Of a DNA stretch of 24,290 bases, positions 14,763-21,141 are shown piece by piece. The notes under the pieces are model-generated. The model was given only the letters and a program-made list of their open reading frames with translations, searched no databases and had not been told where the DNA came from. How positions within the stretch are numbered: the stretch's first letter is position 1; each line of letters starts with the position of its first letter. The DNA is from a virus. Location of the stretch: the IMG/VR virus record IMGVR_UViG_3300011253_000289, positions 1 to 24,290 of that record. One strand, 5' to 3'. Position numbers and translations under genes: made by a program.

Positions 14763-15215
14763 TTACTTCCCAAGTAACATACTCTTATGGAGTTTGTCAA
14801 ACTCACCGAGTTTTATTTTCTTAGGTAGTTCTTCCTCTGGTATCACATTATGTAGTCCAACATATAACATACCATTTACTATATCAGCACCAACCACCTC
14901 TACAGTATCAGCAAGAGTAAACTGCCTGCGGAAACCTTTAGCAGAAATGCCTTTGTGAATATAGTGCGATTCATCTTGTAGTTTATTTCTCTTACCATCA
15001 ATCGTCAATTTGCCATTTTCAAGAGTAACCTCAATATCATCTTTAGTGAACCCAGCAACAGCAATCTCAATGAGATAGTGATGTGTTTCTTTTTGTATGA
15101 TATTGTATGGAGGATAGGATGGTTGTTTCGACTTCACTTCGTCAATACGATTGAGTGTATCAAAAAGTGGATCGAATCCGAGAAAGATATCTCGTGGAAA
15201 GTTTGTAATAGTCAT
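14763..15215 (-). CDS. Small heat-shock protein, Hsp20/alpha-crystallin family
   Basis: 150 aa from ATG at 15213-15215, with AAGGAG 7 nt upstream; a longer reading from a GTG near 15299 lacks such a site and is rejected. The N-terminus (FPRDIFLGFDPLFDTLNRI) is the usual one for phage Hsp20. The alpha-crystallin domain runs from about 40 to 130: HHYLIEIAVAGFTKDDIEVT, GKLTIDGKRN, KGISAKGFRRQFTLADTVEV, ADIVNGMLYVGL, then IPEEELPKKIKL as an IxI-type tail. It would be an ATP-independent holdase keeping proteins soluble during infection. It is co-transcribed behind pqqA and ends at a terminator. Confidence 0.93.
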   Translation of the reverse strand: MTITNFPRDIFLGFDPLFDTLNRIDEVKSKQPSYPPYNIIQKETHHYLIEIAVAGFTKDDIEVTLENGKLTIDGKRNKLQDESHYIHKGISAKGFRRQFTLADTVEVVGADIVNGMLYVGLHNVIPEEELPKKIKLGEFDKLHKSMLLGK

Positions 15216-15282
15216 ATAGTTCTCCTTTTTATAAAGCAAGATAAATGAGTCCCTTTCGGCAACTCGGATAATGTAAGACTTA

Positions 15283-15300
15283 GGTGGGAGTGCACCCACC
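15283..15300. other. Stem-loop between pqqA and hsp20
   Basis: GGTGGG and CCCACC form a 6-bp stem with a 6-nt loop, 29 bp after the pqqA stop and 67 bp before the hsp20 start. No T-tract follows. It could protect the 3' end of a short pqqA message or adjust the pqqA:hsp20 ratio. Confidence 0.5.
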
Positions 15301-15329
15301 GATGTAACTACACCCCCAATGAAACGTGA

Positions 15330-15401
15330 TTATCTGTTAGCGATATACATCGTAACTTCAAAACCAAATCTCATTTCGGTGTATGTAGGTTTAGTCCACA
15401 T
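15330..15401 (-). CDS. pqqA: PqqA, pyrroloquinoline quinone precursor peptide
   Basis: 23 codons, ATG at 15399-15401, TAA at 15330-15332. AAAGGAAG lies 5 nt before the start. The product begins MWTKPTYTEMRFGF and contains EVTMY at 15-19, ending IANR. Cellular PqqA peptides are 22-29 aa with the same W-x-K-P...R.G.EVT.Y layout; the radical SAM enzyme PqqE, helped by the chaperone PqqD, joins the Glu and Tyr of ExxxY side chains, and PqqB/F/G and PqqC finish PQQ. Glu15 and Tyr19 are both present. No other pqq gene is visible here, so host enzymes would be needed. It has a dedicated promoter region and shares a transcript with hsp20. A decoy or inhibitor role is an alternative to precursor. Confidence 0.92.
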   Translation of the reverse strand: MWTKPTYTEMRFGFEVTMYIANR

Positions 15402-15487
15402 AGTTCTTCCTTTCAATGTTTATTAAGTTAGAAAAATGCAAGACAAATCATCGGAGAGCAATAGCAAAGTCCAACTTGAGTCCTACG

Positions 15488-15505
15488 AGCGTTATTTATA
15501 ACGCT
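15488..15505. repeat. 18-bp palindrome upstream of pqqA
   Basis: Perfect 7-bp arms AGCGTTA (15488-15494) and TAACGCT (15499-15505) around 4 bp. As RNA from the promoter at 15512-15540 it would form a hairpin almost at the very 5' end. The remaining leader 15402-15487 shows no gene and no clear known riboswitch. Confidence 0.75.
15493..15500 (-). promoter_or_regulatory. T4-type late promoter upstream of pqqA
   Basis: TATAAATA on the minus strand, centred in the 18-bp palindrome, about 92 bp before the pqqA start. It is an exact match to the late core seen at 3077-3084 and 5888-5895. Confidence 0.6.
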
Positions 15506-15511
15506 ACAACC

Positions 15512-15540
15512 ATTGTACTACTAATCCCAAAATAAGTCAA
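15512..15540 (-). promoter_or_regulatory. Sigma70-like promoter for pqqA-hsp20
   Basis: TTGACT (15535-15540), 17 bp, TACAAT (15512-15517). The -35 box is read from the last codons of the methyltransferase gene (Leu-Asp-Leu). The predicted leader is about 100 nt. Confidence 0.82.
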
Positions 15541-16402
15541 GGTTTTTCTGTAAATTTCTTTGGTAATTAAGCAGGAGCAACTCTTTTCGGTTCTTTTCGT
15601 CGTCTCGATAGACTTTACTAGAATGCATGGTATAGGTTAAATCCCACTCTATTTGTTCCCAGTCAGAGTATGCTTCCTGTATAGTCTCATTAGAATTGTA
15701 TGTAATCATAACCATATTATCATCAGTGTCTACGCAATCATGAAACTCTTTATGATCGAACCCACTATGCATGTTCCCACTGGACCCATATATAAATGAC
15801 TTGATATCATAAGGTGGGTCACAAAATACAAAGGCATCCTTATCTCCGTCTAATAGATGTTTGTAATCATAGTTTGTAATTTGCCACTTTTGTATTAGTT
15901 TTTGAAAACGTGGAAGACGTGCTATGATATTATGATTGAAATTGCTGTTAATTGCGTCTTTACTGAACGACCCAGCAGTTTCTCCGAGTCCTGAAAATGA
16001 GCATCGATTCAGCATATAGAAACGCCATGCTCGTTCGAACTCATTAGTTTGATTGTTGATTTCTTCTCTCAGTATAGGAAACTGATCAAGATGTGCTTGT
16101 TGGACGTCAGACTGTTTAAGCAACCAGTCTTTCTTTTTGTGTAGAAAGTCTGCAAGCTTGTCGCCTTCTTTCTTTAGCGTAATCCAAAAGCAATATAGAT
16201 TGTAGTATTTGTCGTTGACCCAAACAGGGATGTTGGGATATCGTTTAGTAAACTCGATTGCGCAACTACCGCCACCAACGAATGGGTCGCGATATTCTCC
16301 GATGTTTTCCATCGGTGGTAGGTGATGTTCTTGAAACAAAAACTTTACTGCTCTTGTTTTTCCTCCAGGATATCTTAGAGGCGATTTCAAATCTTTATTC
16401 AT
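15521..16402 (-). CDS. dam: Dam-type adenine-N6 DNA methyltransferase
   Basis: About 293 aa; two adjacent ATGs (16405, 16402) are equally possible. This is a D12-class (alpha) N6-adenine methyltransferase: LRYPGGKTRAVKFL (SAM-binding motif X, near residue 10), YRDPFVGGGSCAIEF (motif I), and FCDPPYD (catalytic DPPY, 196-199 counted from the first ATG). NRCSFSGLGETAGSF matches the Dam family stretch before the DPPY. It would methylate adenine, probably in GATC-like sites, protecting phage DNA from restriction or marking it. No good ribosome site is seen; a GC-rich hairpin (16414-16432) sits just before the start. Confidence 0.92.
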   Translation of the reverse strand: MNKDLKSPLRYPGGKTRAVKFLFQEHHLPPMENIGEYRDPFVGGGSCAIEFTKRYPNIPVWVNDKYYNLYCFWITLKKEGDKLADFLHKKKDWLLKQSDVQQAHLDQFPILREEINNQTNEFERAWRFYMLNRCSFSGLGETAGSFSKDAINSNFNHNIIARLPRFQKLIQKWQITNYDYKHLLDGDKDAFVFCDPPYDIKSFIYGSSGNMHSGFDHKEFHDCVDTDDNMVMITYNSNETIQEAYSDWEQIEWDLTYTMHSSKVYRDDEKNRKELLLLNYQRNLQKNLDLFWD

Positions 16403-16413
16403 CATATATTGTT

Positions 16414-16432
16414 GGGGGAGTGTCGCTCCCCC
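16414..16432. other. GC-rich stem-loop before the methyltransferase start
   Basis: GGGGGAG/CTCCCCC, a 7-bp stem with a 5-nt loop, ends 9-12 nt before the start codons. No T-run follows on the minus strand, so it is not a normal terminator. It may reduce or time translation of the methyltransferase. Confidence 0.6.
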
Positions 16433-16449
16433 TCTCCATTATATTAGTA

Positions 16450-16683
16450 TCAGTCTTTCTTCGTAATGAATTTATAAAGTTCTTCTGCTTTCGCCATTAC
16501 TTCTTGTGGTTGATACATTTTTGGAATATACTTATTCATATCTTCCATAGTTTTTGCTGAGTCTTTTGTTTGCTTCATCATCGTTTGATAGTTTTCTTGT
16601 GCCATGTCATACTGCTTGTCTAACATTTCTTTTGCCATTGCTAGAATATCAAAACGGATTTCAAATGGATTTTTATTCGCCAT
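16450..16683 (-). CDS. 77-aa helical phage protein, unknown function
   Basis: AGGAGG lies 5 nt before the ATG, the strongest ribosome site in the window, so high expression is expected. The product begins MANKNPFEIRFDILAMAKEM and ends YQPQEVMAKAEELYKFITKKD, rich in Met, Lys and Gln and nearly all helical. I recall small proteins with this NPFEIRFD start and MYxPxEIMxKAxELY end as common in T4-like cyanophages and other marine phages, with no role assigned to my knowledge. Confidence 0.82.
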   Translation of the reverse strand: MANKNPFEIRFDILAMAKEMLDKQYDMAQENYQTMMKQTKDSAKTMEDMNKYIPKMYQPQEVMAKAEELYKFITKKD

Positions 16684-16716
16684 GTTACCTCCTGTGTGAT
16701 GTGTGTAATAATATAG

Positions 16717-16890
16717 TTAGTGTGACAAAAAGTTGCTTTTACTTGTGCTTCTTTGTTGCCAGTTTCTCATTCGTGTTTCTAGATCGGAAATATTTTGAGA
16801 CTTAGATAGATAGGACTCTAGTGCTTGTTGATCATTACCTTCGCACCATCGCTCAAACAAATCGCTGATTACTGCCATTATCTTTTTCAT
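16717..16890 (-). CDS. 57-aa DUF3563-like small protein
   Basis: ATG at 16888-16890 overlaps the stop of the gene before it (ATGA). The centre, ALESYLSKSQNISDLETRMR, resembles the DUF3563 signature (YLSxAxDLxDLExRMR) found in short proteobacterial proteins. The tail is Ser/Gln-rich. A Met at codon 5 is another possible start. The similarity suggests capture of a host-type small protein; its function is unknown in hosts as well. Confidence 0.68.
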   Translation of the reverse strand: MKKIMAVISDLFERWCEGNDQQALESYLSKSQNISDLETRMRNWQQRSTSKSNFLSH

Positions 16891-16991
16891 ACCCAATAAC
16901 CGCCATTATTTTTATATCTTTCTAACTTCTTTTTCGCACGGTATACTTGCATTTCTATTATTGCTCTCACTATCTTGCGTAGCGTTTCCAT
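16887..16991 (-). CDS. 34-aa basic small protein
   Basis: AAGGAG lies 9 nt before the ATG (16989-16991). The product is basic and helical, METLRKIVRAIIEMQVYRAK followed by KKLERYKNNGG. It is the first gene after the promoter at 17082-17110, with ATGA overlap to the next gene. No family is recognised with confidence; the Arg/Lys helix weakly recalls short DUF1127-type proteins. Confidence 0.62.
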   Translation of the reverse strand: METLRKIVRAIIEMQVYRAKKKLERYKNNGGYWV

Positions 16992-17081
16992 GTGTTGCTT
17001 CTCCTTTTGAGATGTGTTGTGTGTGATGGCGAGTGATTTTGGTGGAGTTCACATCGCCCAAACTCCGACTTTATTTATTCT

Positions 17082-17110
17082 ATTCTACCTCTTCTCAGAG
17101 ATATAGTCAA
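17082..17110 (-). promoter_or_regulatory. Sigma70-like promoter for the small-gene/dam operon
   Basis: TTGACT (17105-17110), 17 bp, TAGAAT (17082-17087). The TGA in the -35 box is the stop codon of the upstream gene. The ~85-nt leader contains complementary GGAGTT/AACTCC and GGCGA/TCGCC segments. Confidence 0.75.
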
Positions 17111-17529
17111 GGTTTTTGTGTCGCTTTCGCATCTTTTTTAACTTTTGGTTTCTGCTTCTTGGTCGTTGTAGACTTTTTGGTAGTAGTTGCCTTTTTCTTG
17201 GTGGTTGTCTTCTTTGTTTTCTTAGGTTTATCAGCAGGTGCCTTACCACCAACCCACGCTTCGTTCTCAGGCGTAGAAGGATCGTCTTTTACATAATGAC
17301 CTTTTTTAGTTCTTGCACGTTTTGGTTTCATATTTTCAGCAGTAGGAAATGGCCATGCTGCTGGTTCTTTATCTAAGATATCTTTGGCATTTTTCTTGAG
17401 CATCTTTTCAGTGTGAGTTTCTTCTGGTTTATCACATAGAACAGAATATGCCATCCAAACAAATACTACTATCAAAACAATCAGCAATCCAATATCTATC
17501 ATGTTCATGCTACCCATCATACCATTCAT
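17107..17529 (-). CDS. Membrane-anchored protein with histone-like Lys/Thr tail
   Basis: 140 aa, AGGAG before the ATG. A transmembrane helix spans about residues 11-30 (IDIGLLIVLIVVFVWMAYSV). A linker contains KRARTKKGHYVKDDPSTPEN and EAWVGGKAP, a block I recall from marine T4-like phages. The C-terminal ~45 residues are a KKTTTKK-type repeat tail like histone H1 or AlgP-like proteins, with a very high positive charge. A DNA- or RNA-binding tail tethered to the membrane is inferred. The start lies in the operon after the MazG gene. Confidence 0.8.
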   Translation of the reverse strand: MNGMMGSMNMIDIGLLIVLIVVFVWMAYSVLCDKPEETHTEKMLKKNAKDILDKEPAAWPFPTAENMKPKRARTKKGHYVKDDPSTPENEAWVGGKAPADKPKKTKKTTTKKKATTTKKSTTTKKQKPKVKKDAKATQKP

Positions 17530-17530
17530 A

Positions 17531-17911
17531 TTATTCTCCTAAATTCAAACATTCTTTAAGTTCTGGTTCTGAAAAGTTTGAACCTTTCATTACCTTTCCA
17601 TCGTCTCTATAAATGGGTTTGCCATCCTCACCCAACTTGCTCATATTTGAGCGTTGGACTTCAGCAAAACATTTGTCAAGATCAATACCGAACGCATGTC
17701 CAGCACCATAGACAACATAGAGAAGATCTGTCAACGCATCAGCGACTTCTACCAAGTCTTCCTTCTTCATTGCGTCAACAAATTCATTAAGTTCTTCTGC
17801 GATTAAAGCATATCGAAGAACTTGAGTTTGTTTATCAGGCATTTCAGTTTTAGTTTTCACCTCTTGCTCAAATGCGTTCATAAAATCACGAACCATATCA
17901 AAATTTGTCAT
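17531..17911 (-). CDS. MazG-like nucleotide pyrophosphohydrolase
   Basis: 126 aa. The all-alpha NTP pyrophosphatase core is visible: AEELNEFVDAMKK (Glu39, Glu40, Glu43) and EVADALTDLLYVVYGAGHAFG (Glu55, Asp58, Asp62), the ExxE...ExxD magnesium site. KLGEDGKPIYRDDGKVMKGSN near the C-terminus is typical of phage members. It would hydrolyse (d)NTPs or related nucleotides to monophosphates, as part of pool cleaning or alarmone control during infection. It lies after regA in the replication operon; one base separates it from the next gene. Confidence 0.9.
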   Translation of the reverse strand: MTNFDMVRDFMNAFEQEVKTKTEMPDKQTQVLRYALIAEELNEFVDAMKKEDLVEVADALTDLLYVVYGAGHAFGIDLDKCFAEVQRSNMSKLGEDGKPIYRDDGKVMKGSNFSEPELKECLNLGE

Positions 17912-17920
17912 AATATATTT

Positions 17921-18298
17921 TTACCTTTTTTTTCCTAAATTATATTTGGCCACCAATTCCCAATCATCTTTTTCTTTATATGGCAGAACTTTAATTTGAG
18001 ATAGTGGGGCGATTGGACTACTGCTACGGTCAGGAGCATCGAGAGTAACAAGACCCCATTCAGCAAGCAGATTAGCAATAGTATTACGACGTCCCATATC
18101 TTCATCGGCAAAGTTCGAAGGTTTTCCATCCAACGCAAAAAGTTCTTTGAAGTGAACAATGTAATACCTTCCCTGTTTATGTAAAATGTGGCAGGACTGA
18201 TAAATTGTTTTATTCTTTTTTGATGCGACGCCAATCCTAGTTAATGTTTCTCTAATCTTTAAGAAGTCATCCTCGTTGTTGAGTTTAACTTCAATCAT
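17921..18298 (-). CDS. regA: RegA translational repressor
   Basis: 125 aa from ATG at 18296-18298. MIEVKLNNEDDFLKIRETLT, GVASKKNKTIYQSCHILHKQ, GRYYIVHFKELFALDGK and the LLAEWGLV segment follow T4 RegA closely. RegA binds the start region of many early phage mRNAs and blocks translation. The start overlaps the gp62 stop by 8 bp; a longer reading from 18319 lies inside gene 62 and is rejected because T4 RegA starts at this Met. The order 44-62-regA is the same as in T4. Confidence 0.95.
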   Translation of the reverse strand: MIEVKLNNEDDFLKIRETLTRIGVASKKNKTIYQSCHILHKQGRYYIVHFKELFALDGKPSNFADEDMGRRNTIANLLAEWGLVTLDAPDRSSSPIAPLSQIKVLPYKEKDDWELVAKYNLGKKR

Positions 18299-18704
18299 GT
18301 TTTCTATCATCTCTTCCACCCTTAGTCAGTGTTGTTCTTATTATTGCAACTTGCTGAGGCGAGAGGATAGAAAGTGCTTGGCGTGCTTTAGAGTCATTAT
18401 AATTAAAATATTCTTTAACAATCAACAAGTCACTATCATTATCTTTTTTCGCCCATTTAGCAACTCGCTTTCTGGGTCTGACAATATTTAGTAAAAAGTC
18501 GAACTGTAAAAGATTATCTATATGACTCAAACGATTCATCTCATTAGCAAAATAAATTGTGTCACTATGATATGACAAAGCACGATTATTTAGAAACGCA
18601 TTGTAATCTTTTTCTGCCAGATCATCATTAGCAGTGCCACGCATGAGATCTTTTTTTGATTGCGTTATGGAATTTGTGTAGTCAAACGGATTTGATTTTG
18701 CCAT
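18291..18704 (-). CDS. 62: Clamp-loader small subunit gp62
   Basis: 137 aa, TAATG overlap with the gp44 stop. SNPFDYTNSITQSKKDLM, EKDYNAFLNNRALSYHSDTI and ANEMNRLSHIDNLLQFDFLL are characteristic of gp62. It joins four gp44 subunits to load the gp45 clamp at primer ends, as a non-ATPase partner. The length is shorter than T4 gp62 (about 187 aa), as I recall for other marine T4-like phages. Confidence 0.93.
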   Translation of the reverse strand: MAKSNPFDYTNSITQSKKDLMRGTANDDLAEKDYNAFLNNRALSYHSDTIYFANEMNRLSHIDNLLQFDFLLNIVRPRKRVAKWAKKDNDSDLLIVKEYFNYNDSKARQALSILSPQQVAIIRTTLTKGGRDDRKHD

Positions 18705-19645
18705 TATTGAAACTCCGCATCAACCATAATTTCAGTCAACATAGCAGTCGTATTGATTTCCTGATCAGCAACAAACGCAGACTTGTATTGATACTCGGCA
18801 AGTGTAACGACTATCTGAGGGATACTTGATGGTGCTACATGCTCATGTATAGACTCATAGAATCTACGAAAGAACGGAGTCATATCACCGTCTACATTTT
18901 GCCCAACCCACTTACGAACCACTGAAAACTCTTTGTTCTTCATTCCATTGATCAACGTCTTCATATCAGAGTCAACCTGATTCGCCAGTACACCTGCGTC
19001 AATCTTACCTGATACACTGTAACGCTGTAGTTCGTTCAGTATCCTACGATTGTCTGGGAAGTGCTTAGTGATCATCTCAGCAACTACCTTCTGATCAAAC
19101 TCAATTCCTTCTGTCTGAAGAATCTTACTGACACGTTTGAAGAACTGCCCAGCAAGTTTAGGTTTCTGTGCTGCAGGGATACGAAACTCAATCACCGAAC
19201 ACCGACTGTGTAGTGGCGCAATGATCCTGTTCACAAAGTTACACGTTAGAATGAAACCGCAGTTTGCTGAGTAAGTCTCCATAAAGTTGCGCAATGCAGG
19301 TTGAATCGATTGCGCATTCATGTAGTCCGCTTCATCAAGAATAATATACTTACGTCCACCTGCTAGTGATACTGAGGAAGCGAAGTTCTTTATCTTACCG
19401 TGTAGTGTATCAATGTAGCGACCTTCGTCGGAACCATTGATGATGATGTAGTCAGCACCGATCTCATCTAGCATTGCTTTAGCAACAGTTGTTTTACCAA
19501 CACCTCCCCCACCAGTCAATAATAGATTTGGTACAGTGCCATCTTCTACAAAATTCTGAAATGTTTCTTTTAGATTATCAGGAAGGATAGTGTCGCTGAT
19601 AGTTTTTGGTCGATACTTCTCGACCCACAAAAATTGTTCTCTCAT
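18704..19645 (-). CDS. 44: Clamp-loader ATPase subunit gp44
   Basis: 313 aa from ATG at 19643-19645, where MREQFLWVEKYRPKTI matches the family start; TGGAG lies upstream. AAA+ motifs: Walker A TGGGGVGKT at 44-52, Walker B YIILDEADYM at 100-109, sensor 1 in FILTCNFVNRI, and the arginine-finger SRC motif in PLHSRCSVIEF. It hydrolyses ATP to open and load gp45. Its own promoter sits at 19676-19704. Confidence 0.96.
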   Translation of the reverse strand: MREQFLWVEKYRPKTISDTILPDNLKETFQNFVEDGTVPNLLLTGGGGVGKTTVAKAMLDEIGADYIIINGSDEGRYIDTLHGKIKNFASSVSLAGGRKYIILDEADYMNAQSIQPALRNFMETYSANCGFILTCNFVNRIIAPLHSRCSVIEFRIPAAQKPKLAGQFFKRVSKILQTEGIEFDQKVVAEMITKHFPDNRRILNELQRYSVSGKIDAGVLANQVDSDMKTLINGMKNKEFSVVRKWVGQNVDGDMTPFFRRFYESIHEHVAPSSIPQIVVTLAEYQYKSAFVADQEINTTAMLTEIMVDAEFQ

Positions 19646-19675
19646 AATATAATACTCCATTCACATAATACATCT

Positions 19676-19704
19676 ATTGTACTACCAATCCGATGTGAAG
19701 TCAA
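19676..19704 (-). promoter_or_regulatory. Sigma70-like promoter for 44-62-regA
   Basis: TTGACT (19699-19704), 17 bp, TACAAT (19676-19681). The TGA of the -35 box is the stop of the upstream 72-aa gene. Confidence 0.83.
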
Positions 19705-19919
19705 CTACTCATTATTATCATCACAATGCTTTCGATAACAAAATCAACATCAGTATCTTCGGATTTCAGTACACCTGCTTCATCTAATATTTCTTGTAAT
19801 CCAGTCACACTTAGTGTTCCACCAAAAGCGGATGCCAAACAACTTGACAAAACTGCATGCGCTGTTGGATCGACTTGTTCGATTCTTGCCAATGCTTTTT
19901 GAGTTACTGTCATTCCCAT
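19701..19919 (-). CDS. 72-aa phage protein, unknown function
   Basis: TAATG overlap with the preceding nucleotidyltransferase gene; AAAGG lies 9 nt before the ATG, and Met3 is an alternative start. The protein is helical with a small-residue-rich centre (AHAVLSSCLASAFGGTLSV) and an acidic segment before a hydrophobic C-terminus (VDFVIESIVMIIMSS). No motif is recognised. Ends within the gp44 promoter. Confidence 0.72.
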   Translation of the reverse strand: MGMTVTQKALARIEQVDPTAHAVLSSCLASAFGGTLSVTGLQEILDEAGVLKSEDTDVDFVIESIVMIIMSS

Positions 19920-20329
19920 TATAGAATACCTTTATTTCTCATTTCTTCTCTGATTTTAGTTGCGCTGATATTATGCACTTCTTTACCAAGATCATGTTCA
20001 GTAAATGTATATCCAACACCACGACCATAACTGATATCAACGATGTTTGGTACTAGCATTACTATGTAGTCCTCGTTATGCGTGAACCCTGCTTCAAACA
20101 ATCCTGATATAATGCTTCGCTTTACATCTTTAAACACAAATGGATTATCGTCTTGTTTTGCCGTTCTACCGCCACCAGCGTCCTGTCCAACGACACCACC
20201 AACGTCACGCACCATAATACATACTTGCCCAGTGATTGATAGACATCGCCTGAACAACTCTGTATGTCCGTCATGCCACGGTTGCCACCTTCCCAACATT
20301 TCTACTGTTGGTTTTTGATTATCAAACAT
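19919..20329 (-). CDS. HxGH nucleotidyltransferase (cytidylyltransferase-like)
   Basis: 136 aa. VEMLGRWQPWHDGHTELFRR carries the HxGH motif as HDGH at 19-22, and HNISATKIREEM carries ISxTxxR at 121-127, the two nucleotide-binding signatures of this superfamily (NadM, RibF, ATP sulfurylase-like and glycerol-phosphate cytidylyltransferases). FVFKDVKRSIISGLF lies between. I recall the family as adenylyltransferase- or sulfurylase-like proteins in marine phages; the substrate cannot be read from sequence. It overlaps the DUF2061 gene by 8 bp. Confidence 0.88.
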   Translation of the reverse strand: MFDNQKPTVEMLGRWQPWHDGHTELFRRCLSITGQVCIMVRDVGGVVGQDAGGGRTAKQDDNPFVFKDVKRSIISGLFEAGFTHNEDYIVMLVPNIVDISYGRGVGYTFTEHDLGKEVHNISATKIREEMRNKGIL

Positions 20330-20549
20330 TATCTTTTACTCCAAATTTGACATGATTGTACCATACTCGTTCGTGAGCATAGTATAGAATCATTTTAGTT
20401 ACGACTTCAATACCGCCAATCATTGCTCCGACTTCCAGACTACCAGTTACAAACCAACCGATAAGCATCGTGTCGATTGTACCAGTTATACGCCAAGTGA
20501 TAGTCTTAGCAATGTGGCGTTTTCTTGTTACAGTTTTATTCGTATTCAT
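20322..20549 (-). CDS. DUF2061 membrane protein
   Basis: 75 aa. The pattern KRHIAKTITWRITGTIDTML, WFVTGSLEVGAMIGGIE and KMILYYAHERVWYNH is the DUF2061 signature, with two likely transmembrane helices. Such proteins also occur in bacteria, often beside sulfate-assimilation genes, and in marine phages. The function is unknown. It overlaps the oxygenase-like gene by 14 bp and the nucleotidyltransferase gene by 8 bp, so the three are translationally linked. Confidence 0.9.
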   Translation of the reverse strand: MNTNKTVTRKRHIAKTITWRITGTIDTMLIGWFVTGSLEVGAMIGGIEVVTKMILYYAHERVWYNHVKFGVKDNV

Positions 20550-21141
20550 ATTTAGAATTCACACTAATGACCATTCTATTAGAAGAATCATTTTTATGAT
20601 ATCCACTACCATGCTTCAACCAACTTGGAAATATGATTAGATCCCCAGCATTAACATTAAATTCATATCTAGTCCAGTTATATTCATTGTATTGTTCAAC
20701 TGTATTGTTAAACTCTGATGTAAGATTAGGGTTTTGAAAAACTATTGGACTGCTACCACTAGGTGTATTAACATACAATGCCATACTGGCAACAGATCCA
20801 TCGTGATTATGGTCGCGTAACAAACTACCCTCATTTTGAATATTAAACCAACTATTGCCTAGCTTTAGTTTTATTATTCCCATTGTTTTTGCATAATAAT
20901 CGAAGTAATAACTTATTACTTTTTTTATGTTAGGAACTACATTCGATTGCAACTCAGTTAGACAATCAAGGGTAGGATAATTCTCAAGAAAATGACTGCT
21001 GCTAGAATCACCATCTAAAGCTTTATGACGATCAGTATTCAAATTAATTAAATATTCATACATCAATTTTAGTTCTTCTTTAGAAAATACATTTTGTTTT
21101 CTAAAAACTGATGTTGGAAATAATTTATATACTTCTAACAT
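20536..21141 (-). CDS. Putative 2OG-Fe(II) oxygenase
   Basis: 201 aa, TAATG overlap with the dsbA stop. GSLLRDHNHDGSVASMALYV (His111/His113, Asp114), AGDLIIFPSWLKHGSGYH (His177) and SNRMVISVN (Arg189) fit the double-stranded beta-helix iron and 2OG site of the TIGR02466-type phage oxygenases. It is not closely similar to the tandem pair at 9526-10652. The coding region is notably AT-rich compared with gp45 and gp44, possibly a later acquisition. The substrate is unknown. Confidence 0.8.
   Translation of the reverse strand: MLEVYKLFPTSVFRKQNVFSKEELKLMYEYLINLNTDRHKALDGDSSSSHFLENYPTLDCLTELQSNVVPNIKKVISYYFDYYAKTMGIIKLKLGNSWFNIQNEGSLLRDHNHDGSVASMALYVNTPSGSSPIVFQNPNLTSEFNNTVEQYNEYNWTRYEFNVNAGDLIIFPSWLKHGSGYHKNDSSNRMVISVNSKYEYE

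Noticed and set aside
15216-15299. N-terminal extension of Hsp20 from a GTG near 15299
   Set aside because: The Met at 15215 has AAGGAG at good spacing and a typical phage Hsp20 start; the extension has no family match and covers the hairpin.
15216-16405. Other pqq genes next to pqqA
   Set aside because: Neighbours are clearly Hsp20 and a Dam methyltransferase; no PqqB, C, D, E or F signatures were found anywhere in the window.
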